Assembly: GCF_036084755.1 (NCBI RefSeq)
Contig: NZ_CP107968.1
Location: 4,123,501-4,187,500 of the forward strand
From: Streptomyces sp. NBC_00370
GTDB lineage: Bacteria; Actinomycetota; Actinomycetes; Streptomycetales; Streptomycetaceae
Direction: 5' to 3'
Length of the DNA stretch: 64,000 nucleotides
Position numbers and translations under genes: made by a program. Positions 1 through 8,129 of this stretch are shown here, piece after piece. Below the pieces are notes generated by a model. It searched no databases and was not told the DNA's origin. It worked only from the letters and a program-made list of their open reading frames with translations. The first letter of the stretch is position 1, and every line of letters begins with the position of its first letter.

Positions 1-396
1 ACCCTGCTCGGGCTGCGCGAGGGACGCGGCCGACGCCTCGTCCCGCCGGCGGCGGTAGGTCGCGAGCGCCCGGTCGAGAGCCTTGAGCGGGTGCCCCAGC
101 CGTGCGAACTGGTCGGCCAGCGCCTCCAGCACCTCCGGCACGCTGTTCACGGACTCGTCGACGGTGGCGGTGAGCGCCTGGCGCTCGCGCGCGGTCCTGA
201 CGAACTCGCGTACCAGAGTCGTCTTGCCCACGCCCGCGTTGCCATGGACGTGGAACACGAACCGGTGCTCCAGGTCTTCCGGCTGCGTGTCGAAGTTCGC
301 CCGGAACAGCGCGAGTTCACTGCGCCGTCCGACGAACCCCGCATGTCGGCGCAGGTTGATGAGCTCTTGCATCGACGGACGCGCACTGCCAGCCAT
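1..396 (-). CDS. STAND/AAA ATP-binding protein, N-terminal part (runs off left edge)
   Basis: The first 132 codons of a gene whose 3' part lies outside the window. The protein starts MAGSARPSMQEL, has FVGRRSEL near residue 22, then a Walker A loop GNAGVGKTT near residue 48. This FVGR...GxxGxGKT arrangement is typical of STAND-type ATPases, which in Streptomyces often carry TPR repeats or sensor domains further on; that part cannot be seen. The ATG at 396 opens a frame that stays open to base 1. The gene appears monocistronic at its 5' end, with a 99-bp gap to the next gene. Function beyond nucleotide binding is unknown. Confidence 0.8.
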   Translation of the reverse strand, partial: MAGSARPSMQELINLRRHAGFVGRRSELALFRANFDTQPEDLEHRFVFHVHGNAGVGKTTLVREFVRTARERQALTATVDESVNSVPEVLEALADQFARLGHPLKALDRALATYRRRRDEASAASLAQPEQG

Positions 397-495
397 GCGC
401 TTCAGTCTGGCAGCGGGGCAACGGCTCTGACAGACGGCGCGGCGGCAGGTGGCGCGACGGTCCTCTGTCCTCTCCCTGTTGGCCGGCGGCGACGG

Positions 496-1314
496 TCAGG
501 GATTCCAGAACACACCGACCTGCACCTGGTCGAAGCGTCGCGCTGCCAGATCGTCCCGCCGGATCACCCAGTGGACGGAGGTTCCTTCCCTGCCGCTGAT
601 GCCGGGATCCCATTGGGCGAGCAACACCCAGTCCTCGCCCGGCTGCTCCGCGGCGAGCGAAGCCGCCTTCGCGACCGGGTCGATCTCGGTGTACTCGTCC
701 CAGGCGTATCCGCCGATCTGCAGCGCCCCGGGGGTGGTGATGTCCTCCTCCTTGTCCAGCCACGCCGCGAGCAGTTGCTCGGAGTGCGGGTGCCCGGGGA
801 GCGGTGCGCTCCAGGGTTCGTCGGGGAGCTCGATCCAACAGTGGTACGGCAGGGACACATTGGCGGCGGCGATAGTCAGCGGGCCTTGCGGGAAAGCCTG
901 GCAGACCTCCCGGTAGTCGGGGATCTCGGCGAAGAAGTGGGCATCCTTCGCCCGCTCTTCGACGGCCGCACCGGCCGGTATGTAGACCACCTCCCCCATG
1001 GAGGCAATGTCCTCGTTGTCGGGAAAGGCGAACAACAGCAACTGTCCGTCGGGGGGCAGCGGGAGATCCGTCACGCCCTCGGGCAGGGCCGCACAGTCGA
1101 TGGAGGCGACGAACGGGAACCGGGGATCCGGGGTGTCGACGGGAAGCAGCAAAGGGCCGCCGAACTGGGCAACGACCGGTCCGTTCCGGGCCTCGGACAG
1201 CGTCGCGCAGGGCCGGGCTATGCCGATCCACCGTTCCACATCGTCGGACGGAATTCCCCGGGCCAGTGCCTCTTCGCGGAATGGGCCGAGCTTGTCCAGC
1301 ATCTCTGGCTTCAT
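496..1314 (-). CDS. DUF1963 (YwqG-like) family protein
   Basis: A 272-aa cytosolic protein without signal or membrane segments. The pattern FGGPLLLP near residue 50, followed by PFVASIDCAALP and LLLFAF, and a late GEDWVLLAQWD block, is the fold signature of the DUF1963/YwqG family. The biochemical role of this family is not established; members are often near phosphatase or toxin-immunity genes, so no pathway is assigned. ATG at 1314 is the only good start and fits family length. It is divergent from the acetyltransferase at 1390, with 75 bp between them that must hold both promoters. Confidence 0.82.
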   Translation of the reverse strand: MKPEMLDKLGPFREEALARGIPSDDVERWIGIARPCATLSEARNGPVVAQFGGPLLLPVDTPDPRFPFVASIDCAALPEGVTDLPLPPDGQLLLFAFPDNEDIASMGEVVYIPAGAAVEERAKDAHFFAEIPDYREVCQAFPQGPLTIAAANVSLPYHCWIELPDEPWSAPLPGHPHSEQLLAAWLDKEEDITTPGALQIGGYAWDEYTEIDPVAKAASLAAEQPGEDWVLLAQWDPGISGREGTSVHWVIRRDDLAARRFDQVQVGVFWNP

Positions 1315-1389
1315 GCGAGAAACGTACCGGCAGGCACTGACACACTTAGCCTCAGAGATGAGCCGAGCTTGCCGACACGGAGGTCGAGT

Positions 1390-1899
1390 GTGAACGGTCC
1401 TGGTCCTACCGAAGTCGCGATCCGCGTCGCTGAAGAAGCGGACCTCGACGCGGCAGCCGAACTGTTCCGGCTGTACCTCGACTTCTACGAGGTGCAGCCG
1501 CAGGACCCGGACCGGCCGCGCGCCTTCATCGCCGAGCGGCTGAAGGAGCGGGACTCCCTGATCCTGCTCGCCTCCGCCTCCGCCTCCGAGGCCGGGGCCG
1601 GGGCCGGGGCGCTCGGGTTCGCGCAGGTGTATCCGATGATCTCGTCACTCGACATGGCACCGTCCTGGCTGCTGAGCGACCTGTACGTGCCCCCCGCCGG
1701 CCGCCGCCGCGGTGTCGGCAGGGCGTTGGTGCGCGACGTGGTCCGCAGGGCGCGCGAGGCCGGGATGAGCGGGGTGCAGCTCGACACCGCCTACGACAAC
1801 CACACGGCCCAACACCTTTACGAGGCCGAGGGATTCACCCGCGACCCCTTCCACATCTACCTCCACGACCTGCGCCGAACCGACGGCCACACGACCTAG
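1390..1899 (+). CDS. GNAT family N-acetyltransferase
   Basis: A 169-aa GCN5-related acetyltransferase. Residues about 10-160 form one GNAT domain; the acetyl-CoA pyrophosphate loop is RRRGVGRAL near residue 105 and the last strands carry NHTAQHLYEAEGF. GNAT enzymes transfer acetyl from acetyl-CoA to an amine; the substrate here is not evident. The frame is open far upstream, but the GTG at 1390 is preceded by GGAGG with 6-nt spacing and matches family size, so the long upstream extension is rejected. A run of Ala/Ser/Glu/Gly codons near residue 62 is a low-complexity loop. Confidence 0.85.
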   Translation: MNGPGPTEVAIRVAEEADLDAAAELFRLYLDFYEVQPQDPDRPRAFIAERLKERDSLILLASASASEAGAGAGALGFAQVYPMISSLDMAPSWLLSDLYVPPAGRRRGVGRALVRDVVRRAREAGMSGVQLDTAYDNHTAQHLYEAEGFTRDPFHIYLHDLRRTDGHTT

Positions 1900-1911
1900 G
1901 GCCTTCCGTCG

Positions 1912-2430
1912 TCAGCCGAAGTCGTCGGGGACGATGTGGAGTTTCTCCGCGATACGGGCGAGAGCTTTCTGGTCGGTCGTGTTGAGCGAGTCGAGGACGG
2001 TGCGGCGAACCGAGCGCAGGTGGGTGGGCGCCGCCAGACGCACGATGTCGAAGCCGGCTTCAGTGAGTTCGGCGAGGGTGTAGCGGCCGTCGGCCGGGTC
2101 GGGTGTCCGTACGACCCAGCCGCGCTGTTCGCAGCGTTTGACGACGTTGGACAGGCGGGAGAGCGACCCGCTGGCGAGGAAGGCGAGTTCACCCATCCGC
2201 AGCTTGCGCTGCGGGGCCTCGGAGAGATGGCTGAGCACGAGGTACTCGAACAGGGTCAGGCCGTGTTCCTGCCGTAGCGGCGACTCCAGCTTGCCGGGCA
2301 GCAGCAGGACGAGTGAGATCAGCCCCGTCCACGCCGCCTTCTCCTGCTCGTCGAGCCATCGCAGCTCCTCGTCGTCCACGACGTCCTCGTGTCCGCCCGT
2401 GTCGCTTGTGCGCCCTGCCGTGTCGCTCAT
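1912..2430 (-). CDS. MarR family transcriptional regulator
   Basis: A 172-aa winged-helix regulator. The central HTH reads RKLRMGELAFLASGSLSRLS and is followed by a wing with RGWVVRTPDPADGR, a MarR hallmark. I start at ATG 2430 (MSDTAG) because GGAAGG lies just upstream; the frame is open to 2532 but those codons cover operator-like DNA. It is divergent from a RidA gene, and two copies of a 20-bp near-palindromic element lie between them, so it probably represses itself and ridA. Ligand unknown. Confidence 0.88.
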   Translation of the reverse strand: MSDTAGRTSDTGGHEDVVDDEELRWLDEQEKAAWTGLISLVLLLPGKLESPLRQEHGLTLFEYLVLSHLSEAPQRKLRMGELAFLASGSLSRLSNVVKRCEQRGWVVRTPDPADGRYTLAELTEAGFDIVRLAAPTHLRSVRRTVLDSLNTTDQKALARIAEKLHIVPDDFG

Positions 2431-2465
2431 GGATCTTCCTTCCCCTCCCGCGAAGCCCGTCATGA

Positions 2466-2518
2466 CTTTGCGCTTGAAGTCATCGCGCGCTAGTCTCACT
2501 TTACGCGTGAACTCATCG
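2466..2518. promoter_or_regulatory. Twin operator-like repeats between marR and ridA
   Basis: Two 20-bp elements, CTTTGCGCTTGAAGTCATCG at 2466-2485 and CTTTACGCGTGAACTCATCG at 2499-2518, match at 17 of 20 positions and are 33 bp apart start to start (about three helical turns). The second contains the near-perfect palindrome TTTACGCGTGAA. Placement in the divergent intergenic region suggests the binding site of the adjacent MarR protein; this is inferred. Confidence 0.6.
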
Positions 2519-2558
2519 GAGTGAAAACGCACCCCTGCGAACAGGAAGAAGAAGCATC

Positions 2559-2984
2559 ATGAGCACCGTCACTTTCGGCGTCACCCCGGGCTTCGGCGAG
2601 AAGCTGCACGCGGCCCTCGGTTACAGCGGGGCTGTCCGCGTAGACGACCGGGTCGAGATCTCCGGCCAGGCCGGGGTGGATGACGACCTGGTCGTCCCCG
2701 ACGCGCTGGAGGACGAGATCGTCCTGGCCTTCGACAACGTGGAGCGCACACTCGCCACGGTCGGCGCGACATGGAAGGACGTCATCCACATCAACTCGTA
2801 CCACAAGGTGGCGCCGGGAGATGACGTCATCGGCGACGACCACAACGGGGTCATGGCCGAGCAGTTCCGCCGTCGCCTCGACGGCCGCGCGCCGATCTGG
2901 ACCGAGACCGGTGTGACGGTCCTCGGCCTCGCCGCGATGCGCGTGGAGATCCGCGTCACCGCCATCGTCGGCTCCGGGAACTGA
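2559..2984 (+). CDS. RidA family protein
   Basis: A 141-aa protein of the RidA/YjgF/UK114 superfamily. These trimeric cytosolic proteins hydrolyse reactive enamine/imine intermediates or act on related small molecules. The family pattern is visible: GYSGAVRVDDRVEISGQAG near residue 21, an ALEDEIVLAFDNVERTLATVG helix, and a C-terminal GLAAMRVEIRVTAI strand holding the conserved Arg and Glu. ATG 2559 follows a purine-rich AGGAAGAAGAAGC leader. Divergent from the MarR gene, which probably controls it. Confidence 0.88.
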   Translation: MSTVTFGVTPGFGEKLHAALGYSGAVRVDDRVEISGQAGVDDDLVVPDALEDEIVLAFDNVERTLATVGATWKDVIHINSYHKVAPGDDVIGDDHNGVMAEQFRRRLDGRAPIWTETGVTVLGLAAMRVEIRVTAIVGSGN

Positions 2985-3004
2985 ACCACCGGTGGGCGGC
3001 CATG

Positions 3005-3021
3005 CGGTGGTCGCTCCACCG
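3005..3021. terminator. Short hairpin between convergent genes
   Basis: CGGTGG and CCACCG form a 6-bp stem with a 5-nt loop in the 67-bp gap between the convergent ridA and kinase genes. There is no T-run, so this is a weak terminator candidate. Confidence 0.3.
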
Positions 3022-3051
3022 GGCAGCGGCTAGGCGGCGCGCAGGCCGCGC

Positions 3052-4722
3052 TTAGGCGGCGCCTCGCCAGATCGTCAAGTCGCCGTCGAGGAAGGCGAGG
3101 TCCGGGATGGCGGTCGACTTCGTCCCGACCACGAACAGCGCGATGTCCCCCGCCGGGTCCTTGATGCAGATTTCGGTGCCGCGTGCTGCGGCGGCGAGCG
3201 GGAGGCGGTGCTGCTTCGAGTGGTTGACGATGAGACGGCACTCGTCGAGGGTGGTACCCGGGTCGCCGAAGATCTGGACGAACAAGCTCGCGTCGCTCTC
3301 CAGCGCACAGTCGTAGGACCGGCAGCCGAAACGGATATCTCCCTTGTCGGCCTTCGTTTTTTTGCGTGGGTTCTTGAGGCTCAACGGCTCCTTCGCGTCC
3401 AGCGTCACCTGGCCGTACCCCTCGGGTCGCGGATCCGAGGGCGACGCCGGGGAGGACGGCGAACTGCCGGCCGCGTTTTCACCGGCGCCCACAGCTCCCG
3501 AGGACTTCGAGGAGTCCGCCGCATCCCCCGCATCCCCCGAATCTCTCGACCTTCCGGAATCCGACGAGGATCCGCGCGTGGAGGCCGGCGAGGACGCCGA
3601 CGAGTCGGCGGTGTTCCGGTGATCGTCGTCCCGGCCCGTCGCGTCCATGACTCCCCAGGCCAGGAGCCCCACCAGCAGCACGCCTCCCACCACACCGGCG
3701 GCCGTGAGCAGGGCGGTACGCCGCCTGCGTACCTTCTGGTCCTCCAGCGTCGGCGATATCCACCCGGCCGGGGGGTACGGGGATCCGGTGAACGGCTGCG
3801 GGTGCACCGGGGTGGGGGCCGACACCGGCGCCGGCACCGCGATCTCCGGCCCGGTGATCTCCCGCCACACCGCAGGACCACCGCCCGCGTCGGCCGCCGC
3901 CAAGCGCTGACGGCACCACTCCACGACCTCCGCCGGGGTGGCCCGCTCCGCCGGATCGGCGGCCAGGCAGCGGGCGAACAGCGGACGCAACGGCTCGGGC
4001 AGCAGGTCCAGTTCGGGTTCCGAGTGCACGATCCGGTACATGACCTGGACGCCCGAGCCTTCGCCGTACAGCGGCCTGCCCAGTGCGGCGAACGCCGCCG
4101 TCTGGGCGAGGGCGAAGATGTCGGTCGCCGCCGTGACCTCGTCCCCCGACGCCTGCTCCGGGGCCATGAAGGCGGGCGTGCCGATCGCGTTTCCGGTCGC
4201 CGTGTACGCGGTTCCGTCGGCGGCCGTCGCGATACCGAAGTCGATCACCCGTGGCCCGTCGGCCGCCAGCAGCACGTTCGACGGCTTCAGGTCCCGGTGG
4301 ACGACGCCCTCGGCGTGGATGGCCTGCAACGCCTCGGCGACCCCTGCCATCAGCCACAGCACCGCGGGCACCGGCAGCGGACCGTTCTGGGCCACCGCGT
4401 CCGTCAGGGACGGCCCGGGCACATACAACGTGGCCAGCCAGGGCGGTACGCCGTCGGCGTCGGCATCGATCAACTCGGCCGTGTACGCCCCCCGGACCCG
4501 CCGGGCCGCCTTGATCTCCCGGCCGAACCGCCGCCGGAAGTCCGGGTCGTCCGCCAGCTCCGGTCGTACCACCTTGATCGCCACGGGCCGGCCGCCGTGG
4601 GTGTGCGAGAGGTAGACCCGTCCCATACCCCCCGCGCCCAGCCGGGCGGCGAGCCGGTAACCGGCCACCACCAGCGGGTCGCCCGCCTGAAGGGGCTGGA
4701 AAACATTCGTCGCGTGATCCAT
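3052..4722 (-). CDS. Membrane serine/threonine protein kinase (PknB-like)
   Basis: A 556-aa Hanks-type kinase. The N-terminal half is the kinase domain: glycine loop LGAGGMGRVY, VAIKVV lysine, catalytic HRDLKPSN, DFG in VIDFGIA, and GTPAFMAPEQ activation/P+1 segment. A proline-rich linker leads to one membrane helix (LLTAAGVVGGVLLVGLLAWGV, about residue 365), then a Ser/Asp/Gly-rich stalk and an extracytoplasmic domain of about 110 residues with four cysteines that could pair. This domain lacks PASTA repeats, so its ligand is unknown. ATG 4722 has GGGGGGAG at good spacing; the ATG 27 bp upstream has none. Confidence 0.9.
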   Translation of the reverse strand: MDHATNVFQPLQAGDPLVVAGYRLAARLGAGGMGRVYLSHTHGGRPVAIKVVRPELADDPDFRRRFGREIKAARRVRGAYTAELIDADADGVPPWLATLYVPGPSLTDAVAQNGPLPVPAVLWLMAGVAEALQAIHAEGVVHRDLKPSNVLLAADGPRVIDFGIATAADGTAYTATGNAIGTPAFMAPEQASGDEVTAATDIFALAQTAAFAALGRPLYGEGSGVQVMYRIVHSEPELDLLPEPLRPLFARCLAADPAERATPAEVVEWCRQRLAAADAGGGPAVWREITGPEIAVPAPVSAPTPVHPQPFTGSPYPPAGWISPTLEDQKVRRRRTALLTAAGVVGGVLLVGLLAWGVMDATGRDDDHRNTADSSASSPASTRGSSSDSGRSRDSGDAGDAADSSKSSGAVGAGENAAGSSPSSPASPSDPRPEGYGQVTLDAKEPLSLKNPRKKTKADKGDIRFGCRSYDCALESDASLFVQIFGDPGTTLDECRLIVNHSKQHRLPLAAAARGTEICIKDPAGDIALFVVGTKSTAIPDLAFLDGDLTIWRGAA

Positions 4723-4831
4723 CGGCCTGCTCCCCCCGTTCTGACGCATGGGCCAACGCCAGCAGCCTAACGGGCACGATCATGACGCGGCGGGACCGGG
4801 GCGGGGGCGTTGAAGCGGCTGCCACGAAGAT

Positions 4832-4866
4832 GAGAAGCCCCGGGCCGACGTGGACCGGGGCTTCTC
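4832..4866. terminator. Strong bidirectional-type hairpin
   Basis: A perfect 12-bp inverted repeat, GAGAAGCCCCGG at 4832-4843 and CCGGGGCTTCTC at 4855-4866, with an 11-nt loop. It lies 17 bp beyond the stop of the leftward secreted SRPBCC gene and is well placed to end its transcript before the kinase promoter. Confidence 0.8.
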
Positions 4867-4883
4867 GTCGACGACTGTCGCAG

Positions 4884-5477
4884 TCAGTGGCAGGCGTGCT
4901 GCGTCTCGGCTGTTTCCTTCAGGCGGTTCACCCAGTCCCTGAGGCCCGTGTCGAGGCTTGCCTGGTTGCCGGGGATGTCGGCTTCGGCGGGGGCGCCCGA
5001 CCAGGACTCCTGCGTGGTGGCGATCACGCCGCCCTTGACCGGTTTGAAGGTGAACAGGTGTACGCCGGCTATGCCGTTCACCGGTGCGGCCCAGGCAGTG
5101 CACCGTTCGGTCCTGACCTTCTTGACCGTCGAGGTGACGTGCATGCCCTGCGGGGACCATTCGAAGACCGAGCCCGGCCGCAGCGGTCCTGGGGTCTTCT
5201 TCTGGGCCGGGGTGATCTCCGGGATCCACGAGGACCAGTTGTCGATGTCCGTGTGCAGACGCCAGACCGTCTTCGGCGACGCCTTGACGAAGACACTGGC
5301 CGTGCTGATCACGGGGGCGTGCTTGTCGACGGTCAGGCCCCGGCATTCCTGGAACGTACGGGCACTCGGCCGCGCCTCGTCCGCCACCGCGGCCGGCTGG
5401 ACGGCCAGCGTCGCCGTCGCGCCGAGGGCGGCGGCACCGATGCCCATGAAAAGCCTGCGTCGTGTGGTGATCAGCAT
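4884..5477 (-). CDS. Secreted SRPBCC (START-like) protein, Tat-type signal
   Basis: A 197-aa exported protein. The N-terminus MLITTRRRLFMGIGAAALG has a twin-arginine motif followed by a hydrophobic stretch and an AVADEA-type cleavage region near residue 33. The rest matches the SRPBCC/polyketide cyclase-like fold: KTVWRLHTDIDNWSSWIPEI, then alternating strands and the long C-terminal helix DTGLRDWVNRLKE. Such domains bind hydrophobic ligands; nothing shows which. Two cysteines (residue 45 and near the C-terminus) may be structural. The start ATG is preceded by AAAGAAG. Confidence 0.78.
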   Translation of the reverse strand: MLITTRRRLFMGIGAAALGATATLAVQPAAVADEARPSARTFQECRGLTVDKHAPVISTASVFVKASPKTVWRLHTDIDNWSSWIPEITPAQKKTPGPLRPGSVFEWSPQGMHVTSTVKKVRTERCTAWAAPVNGIAGVHLFTFKPVKGGVIATTQESWSGAPAEADIPGNQASLDTGLRDWVNRLKETAETQHACH

Positions 5478-5490
5478 TGTTCGCTTCTTT

Positions 5491-5566
5491 CGGTGTGTGG
5501 AGATCGGTGTGTGGAGAAGGTGGTGTGGCGTCTGCGAAAGGGGGTGTGAGGTGTGGGGTGTGAAGT
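5491..5566. repeat. GT-rich direct repeats upstream of the secreted SRPBCC gene
   Basis: CGGTGTGTGGAGA occurs twice in tandem (5491-5503 and 5505-5517), followed by further GGTGTG/GTGTGG units to about 5566. This fills the 96-bp gap between two leftward genes. It is a local low-complexity tract, possibly regulatory; no known site is recognised. Confidence 0.45.
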
Positions 5567-5573
5567 ACGGCGG

Positions 5574-6245
5574 TCAGGCGGCAGCCAGGCGCCGGTGTTC
5601 CAGGACCGTGGCCACCGCGTACGCACCGCCACCCGCGACCGTGAGGACCAGGTACAGGCCGGGCGTGCCGAGGAGGAGGGCGGCGGACGAGGTCAGGGCG
5701 AGCCAGGTGCCGAGGCTGTAGTGGAGGAGGTTGCGGCGCACCGAGCCTTCCGCGATGTAGATCAGGCCGACGACGAGGCCGGATCCGGCGGGCCAGAGCA
5801 TGTCGGCCAGGTCGGGCACATCGGTGGTGGCGGTGAGTCCCGTGATGGCCAGGAAAAGGGCGGCGAAGGCCACGACCCAGGCGAGGCCGAGGAGCCTGCC
5901 GCTGAGCACTTCCGGCTGGTCTGCGCCGCGTTGGGCGCGGAGCGCGGCGATCGTGGCGTACACCGTGCCGATCGCGAGACCAATCCCGAGCAGCGTTGTC
6001 GGCAGCCACTCGGGCAGCCCGACCAGGGGGTCGTCGCCCCGGGAGAGTGCTGCGGCGCCGTGCCCGAGGAGGTACGCGAGCCCGAAGGAGATGTACGTGG
6101 CGCGGTTGTCGATCTGACCGGGGCCGAGGCGGGGGGCGGGGCGGGGGCCGGTGCCGGCGCTGTCCATGGCGGCGGGGCCGGCGATACGCGTGGCAGCGGG
6201 ATCGGTCGCGGCGGCAGCGGCCGTGGCGGGGCTGGTGGGGGTCAT
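5574..6245 (-). CDS. Integral membrane protein of unknown function
   Basis: A 223-aa protein with a low-complexity Ala/Thr/Pro N-terminus of about 40 residues, then about six hydrophobic segments (for example TYISFGLAYLLGHGAAAL, LLGIGLAIGTVYATIAAL, GLAWVVAFAALFLAITGL, SGLVVGLIYIAEGS and a final pair). I do not recognise a characterised family. ATG 6245 is chosen for its AGGAGA site; the frame is open upstream to 6383 but that stretch has no ribosome site. It lies 29 bp after the TetR gene, probably in the same operon with the oxidoreductase. Confidence 0.72.
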   Translation of the reverse strand: MTPTSPATAAAAATDPAATRIAGPAAMDSAGTGPRPAPRLGPGQIDNRATYISFGLAYLLGHGAAALSRGDDPLVGLPEWLPTTLLGIGLAIGTVYATIAALRAQRGADQPEVLSGRLLGLAWVVAFAALFLAITGLTATTDVPDLADMLWPAGSGLVVGLIYIAEGSVRRNLLHYSLGTWLALTSSAALLLGTPGLYLVLTVAGGGAYAVATVLEHRRLAAA

Positions 6246-6274
6246 GGCGGTGTCTCCTGGGCAGGGGCGAGGGT

Positions 6275-6952
6275 TCACACGAGGTGGGACAGGGATACGG
6301 CGATGCGCTGGACGATGTCCGCTGGCCAGGGGAACGCCGTGGCGACGGCCCGCTGGTGGGCGAGTGCGTGCAGGCCCAGCCACAGCGCGACCGCGTCGGC
6401 GGCCGGGTCGGTGCTGGTGCAGTGCCCCGCGGCGACGCAGTCGCCGATGGAGTCGGCGAGGATCCGCATCGGCTCCTCGCCGACCGTTTCCTCACTCCCG
6501 GACCCGGCGAGGGGGTTCCACGACCCGCCGAACATGACGCGGTACCGCTCGGGGTGGTCGTGGGCGAAGGCGAGGTAGGCCAGGCATACGGCGCTCAGCC
6601 GCTCCCGTGGATCGTCGCCCGCGCGGTCGAGGGCGGCCCTGATCCGGACGGAGAGTTCGGCGAAGGCCTGCCGTACCACCTGGAGCATGAGGGCCGGCTT
6701 GTCGTGGAAGTGCGGGTAGATCGAGGGCGCGGCGATGCCCGCTCTGCGGGCGACGGCCCGCAGGGTGACGGCGCGTTCGTCGCCGCCCTCCGCGTCGAGC
6801 AGTTCGGCCGTGGCGGCGAGGATGTCGGCGCGTAGCCTGCCGCCCTCGCCCCGCCGGTTCCTCGGCCGGACCCTGGACGGTTCGGCGGCTGCCCCCGTAC
6901 CCGCAGACGACTCCGCGCCCGCGTCCGCACCGGTCCCCGCTTCCGCGTTCAT
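6275..6952 (-). CDS. TetR/AcrR family regulator (paralogue 1)
   Basis: A 225-aa one-domain-HTH regulator. After a low-complexity Ala/Gly/Glu N-terminus, RLRADILAATAELLDAEG and AVTLRAVARRAGIAAPSIYP give the TetR DNA-binding fold; the C-terminal half has ALWLGLHALAHQRAV, the pattern of the TetR C-terminal WHG-type domain. It overlaps the oxidoreductase stop by 4 bp (ATGA, 6949-6952), so the two are translationally coupled. It is closely related to the TetR at 8130, on the other side of the oxidoreductase, with matching YRxMFGG and CVAAGxxTSTD segments. Confidence 0.88.
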   Translation of the reverse strand: MNAEAGTGADAGAESSAGTGAAAEPSRVRPRNRRGEGGRLRADILAATAELLDAEGGDERAVTLRAVARRAGIAAPSIYPHFHDKPALMLQVVRQAFAELSVRIRAALDRAGDDPRERLSAVCLAYLAFAHDHPERYRVMFGGSWNPLAGSGSEETVGEEPMRILADSIGDCVAAGHCTSTDPAADAVALWLGLHALAHQRAVATAFPWPADIVQRIAVSLSHLV

Positions 6953-8004
6953 GCCTGGTGCGGGTCAGGTACGAGGATGACCTTGCCCAGGACCGTACGG
7001 GACTCGGCGAGTTCCAGCGCCGACGCCGCCTCGGTCAGGGGGAGTTCCGCCGCGATCTGCGGAACCAGGGAGCCGTCGGCCACCAACCGCAGTACCTGGG
7101 CGAGGTCTTCGTTCAGCCGCCGCTGCCACATCGCCCGACGGCGGCGGCCCGCCCAGTAGTTGTAGAAGTGCGCGCTCCTGCCGTTGGGCAGGGAGTTCCA
7201 CGCCGCGAGCCGCGCGAACACCTTCAGCACCGGGAGTTGCGAGTTGCCCTCGTCGTCCTTCGTCGCCGCCGTACCGTACGAGACGAGTGTGCCGCCGCGG
7301 CGCAGCAGCCGCCACGACTGTTCCAGGCCGGCGCCGCCGACGTGGTCGAAGACCGCGTCCACGCCGTCGGGTGCGAACTCCCGGATCTTGGCGTACATGT
7401 CGGGGTCGCGGTAGTCGACCGGCGTCGCGCCCAGCTCGCGCACGGTGGCGTGGTGGCGCGGCGAGGCCGTGCCGATCACGGTGATGCCCGCGTGCCGGGC
7501 CAGTTGTACGAGGGTGGAGCCGACGCCGCCGTTGGCACCGAGCACGACGACGGTCCCGCCGGTGCGGACCTTGGCCGTCCTGTGCAGCATCTGCCAGGCG
7601 GTGATGCCGTTGACGAGTACGGTCTCGGCGGCAGCCGGGGAGACCCCGTCGAGCACCGGCATCAGGTCCTCGGCGTCGACCACCAGATGGCTGGCCCACG
7701 CGCCGGTCTTCGTGACGGCCGCGAACCGGCGTCCGGCGAGCGCGGTGTCCACACCGGGCCCGGTCGCGGTGACCGTACCCACCACGTCGTACCCGGGCAC
7801 GAAGGGGAACGGCGGCTGGTCGTAGTACTTGCCGCGCCGCATCTGCTGCTCGGCGAACGCGACTCCGGTCGCCTCCATCCGCAGGACGACCTGCCCGGCT
7901 GCGGGGTCCGGGAGGTCGCGGGTGGTGACCCGCAGACCGTCCGGCTCGACCTCACCGGGGAGGACGATCTCGGTGACGTGGGTGACGAGCGTCGTTGTGT
8001 TCAT
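6949..8004 (-). CDS. Zinc-independent medium-chain reductase (quinone oxidoreductase-like)
   Basis: A 351-aa MDR-superfamily NADPH-dependent oxidoreductase. The N-terminal GroES-like domain has PFVPGYDVVGTV, and the Rossmann domain has the nucleotide loop VVVLGANGGVGSTLVQLARHAG near residue 150. The structural-zinc cysteine cluster of true alcohol dehydrogenases is absent, pointing to the quinone reductase/enoyl reductase branch. Substrate unknown. It is the first gene of a leftward unit with TetR-1 and the membrane protein, and is divergent from TetR-2; the palindrome at 8050 is the likely control site. Confidence 0.88.
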   Translation of the reverse strand: MNTTTLVTHVTEIVLPGEVEPDGLRVTTRDLPDPAAGQVVLRMEATGVAFAEQQMRRGKYYDQPPFPFVPGYDVVGTVTATGPGVDTALAGRRFAAVTKTGAWASHLVVDAEDLMPVLDGVSPAAAETVLVNGITAWQMLHRTAKVRTGGTVVVLGANGGVGSTLVQLARHAGITVIGTASPRHHATVRELGATPVDYRDPDMYAKIREFAPDGVDAVFDHVGGAGLEQSWRLLRRGGTLVSYGTAATKDDEGNSQLPVLKVFARLAAWNSLPNGRSAHFYNYWAGRRRRAMWQRRLNEDLAQVLRLVADGSLVPQIAAELPLTEAASALELAESRTVLGKVILVPDPHQA

Positions 8005-8049
8005 GAGAGGTCCGATCGGTTGGGCGGGACCCGGTCGGCCCCGCTTGAA

Positions 8050-8120
8050 CTTACGACCGTAAGGCTACGCACGTTAGGGGGTGTGCGCAAGAGGCAACGC
8101 TCGTAAGGTTCAGAGCGTAA
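8050..8120. promoter_or_regulatory. TetR operator-like sites in divergent region
   Basis: CTTACGACCGTAAG (8050-8063) is a palindrome with perfect 6-bp arms and a 2-bp centre. The half-site CGTAAG recurs at 8102-8107 and 8115-8120, the last touching the ribosome site of the TetR-2 gene. This layout suits binding by one or both adjacent TetR paralogues and control in both directions; binding itself is inferred. Confidence 0.65.
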
Positions 8121-8129
8121 GGTGAAGCC

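Noticed and set aside
91..1389. Long N-terminal extension of the acetyltransferase frame
   Set aside because: It overlaps two minus-strand genes, has no GNAT features, and a good ribosome site precedes GTG 1390.
3208..4770. A 520-codon plus-strand frame opposite the Ser/Thr kinase
   Set aside because: Arg/Gly-rich shadow without domains; the kinase on the other strand has all catalytic motifs.
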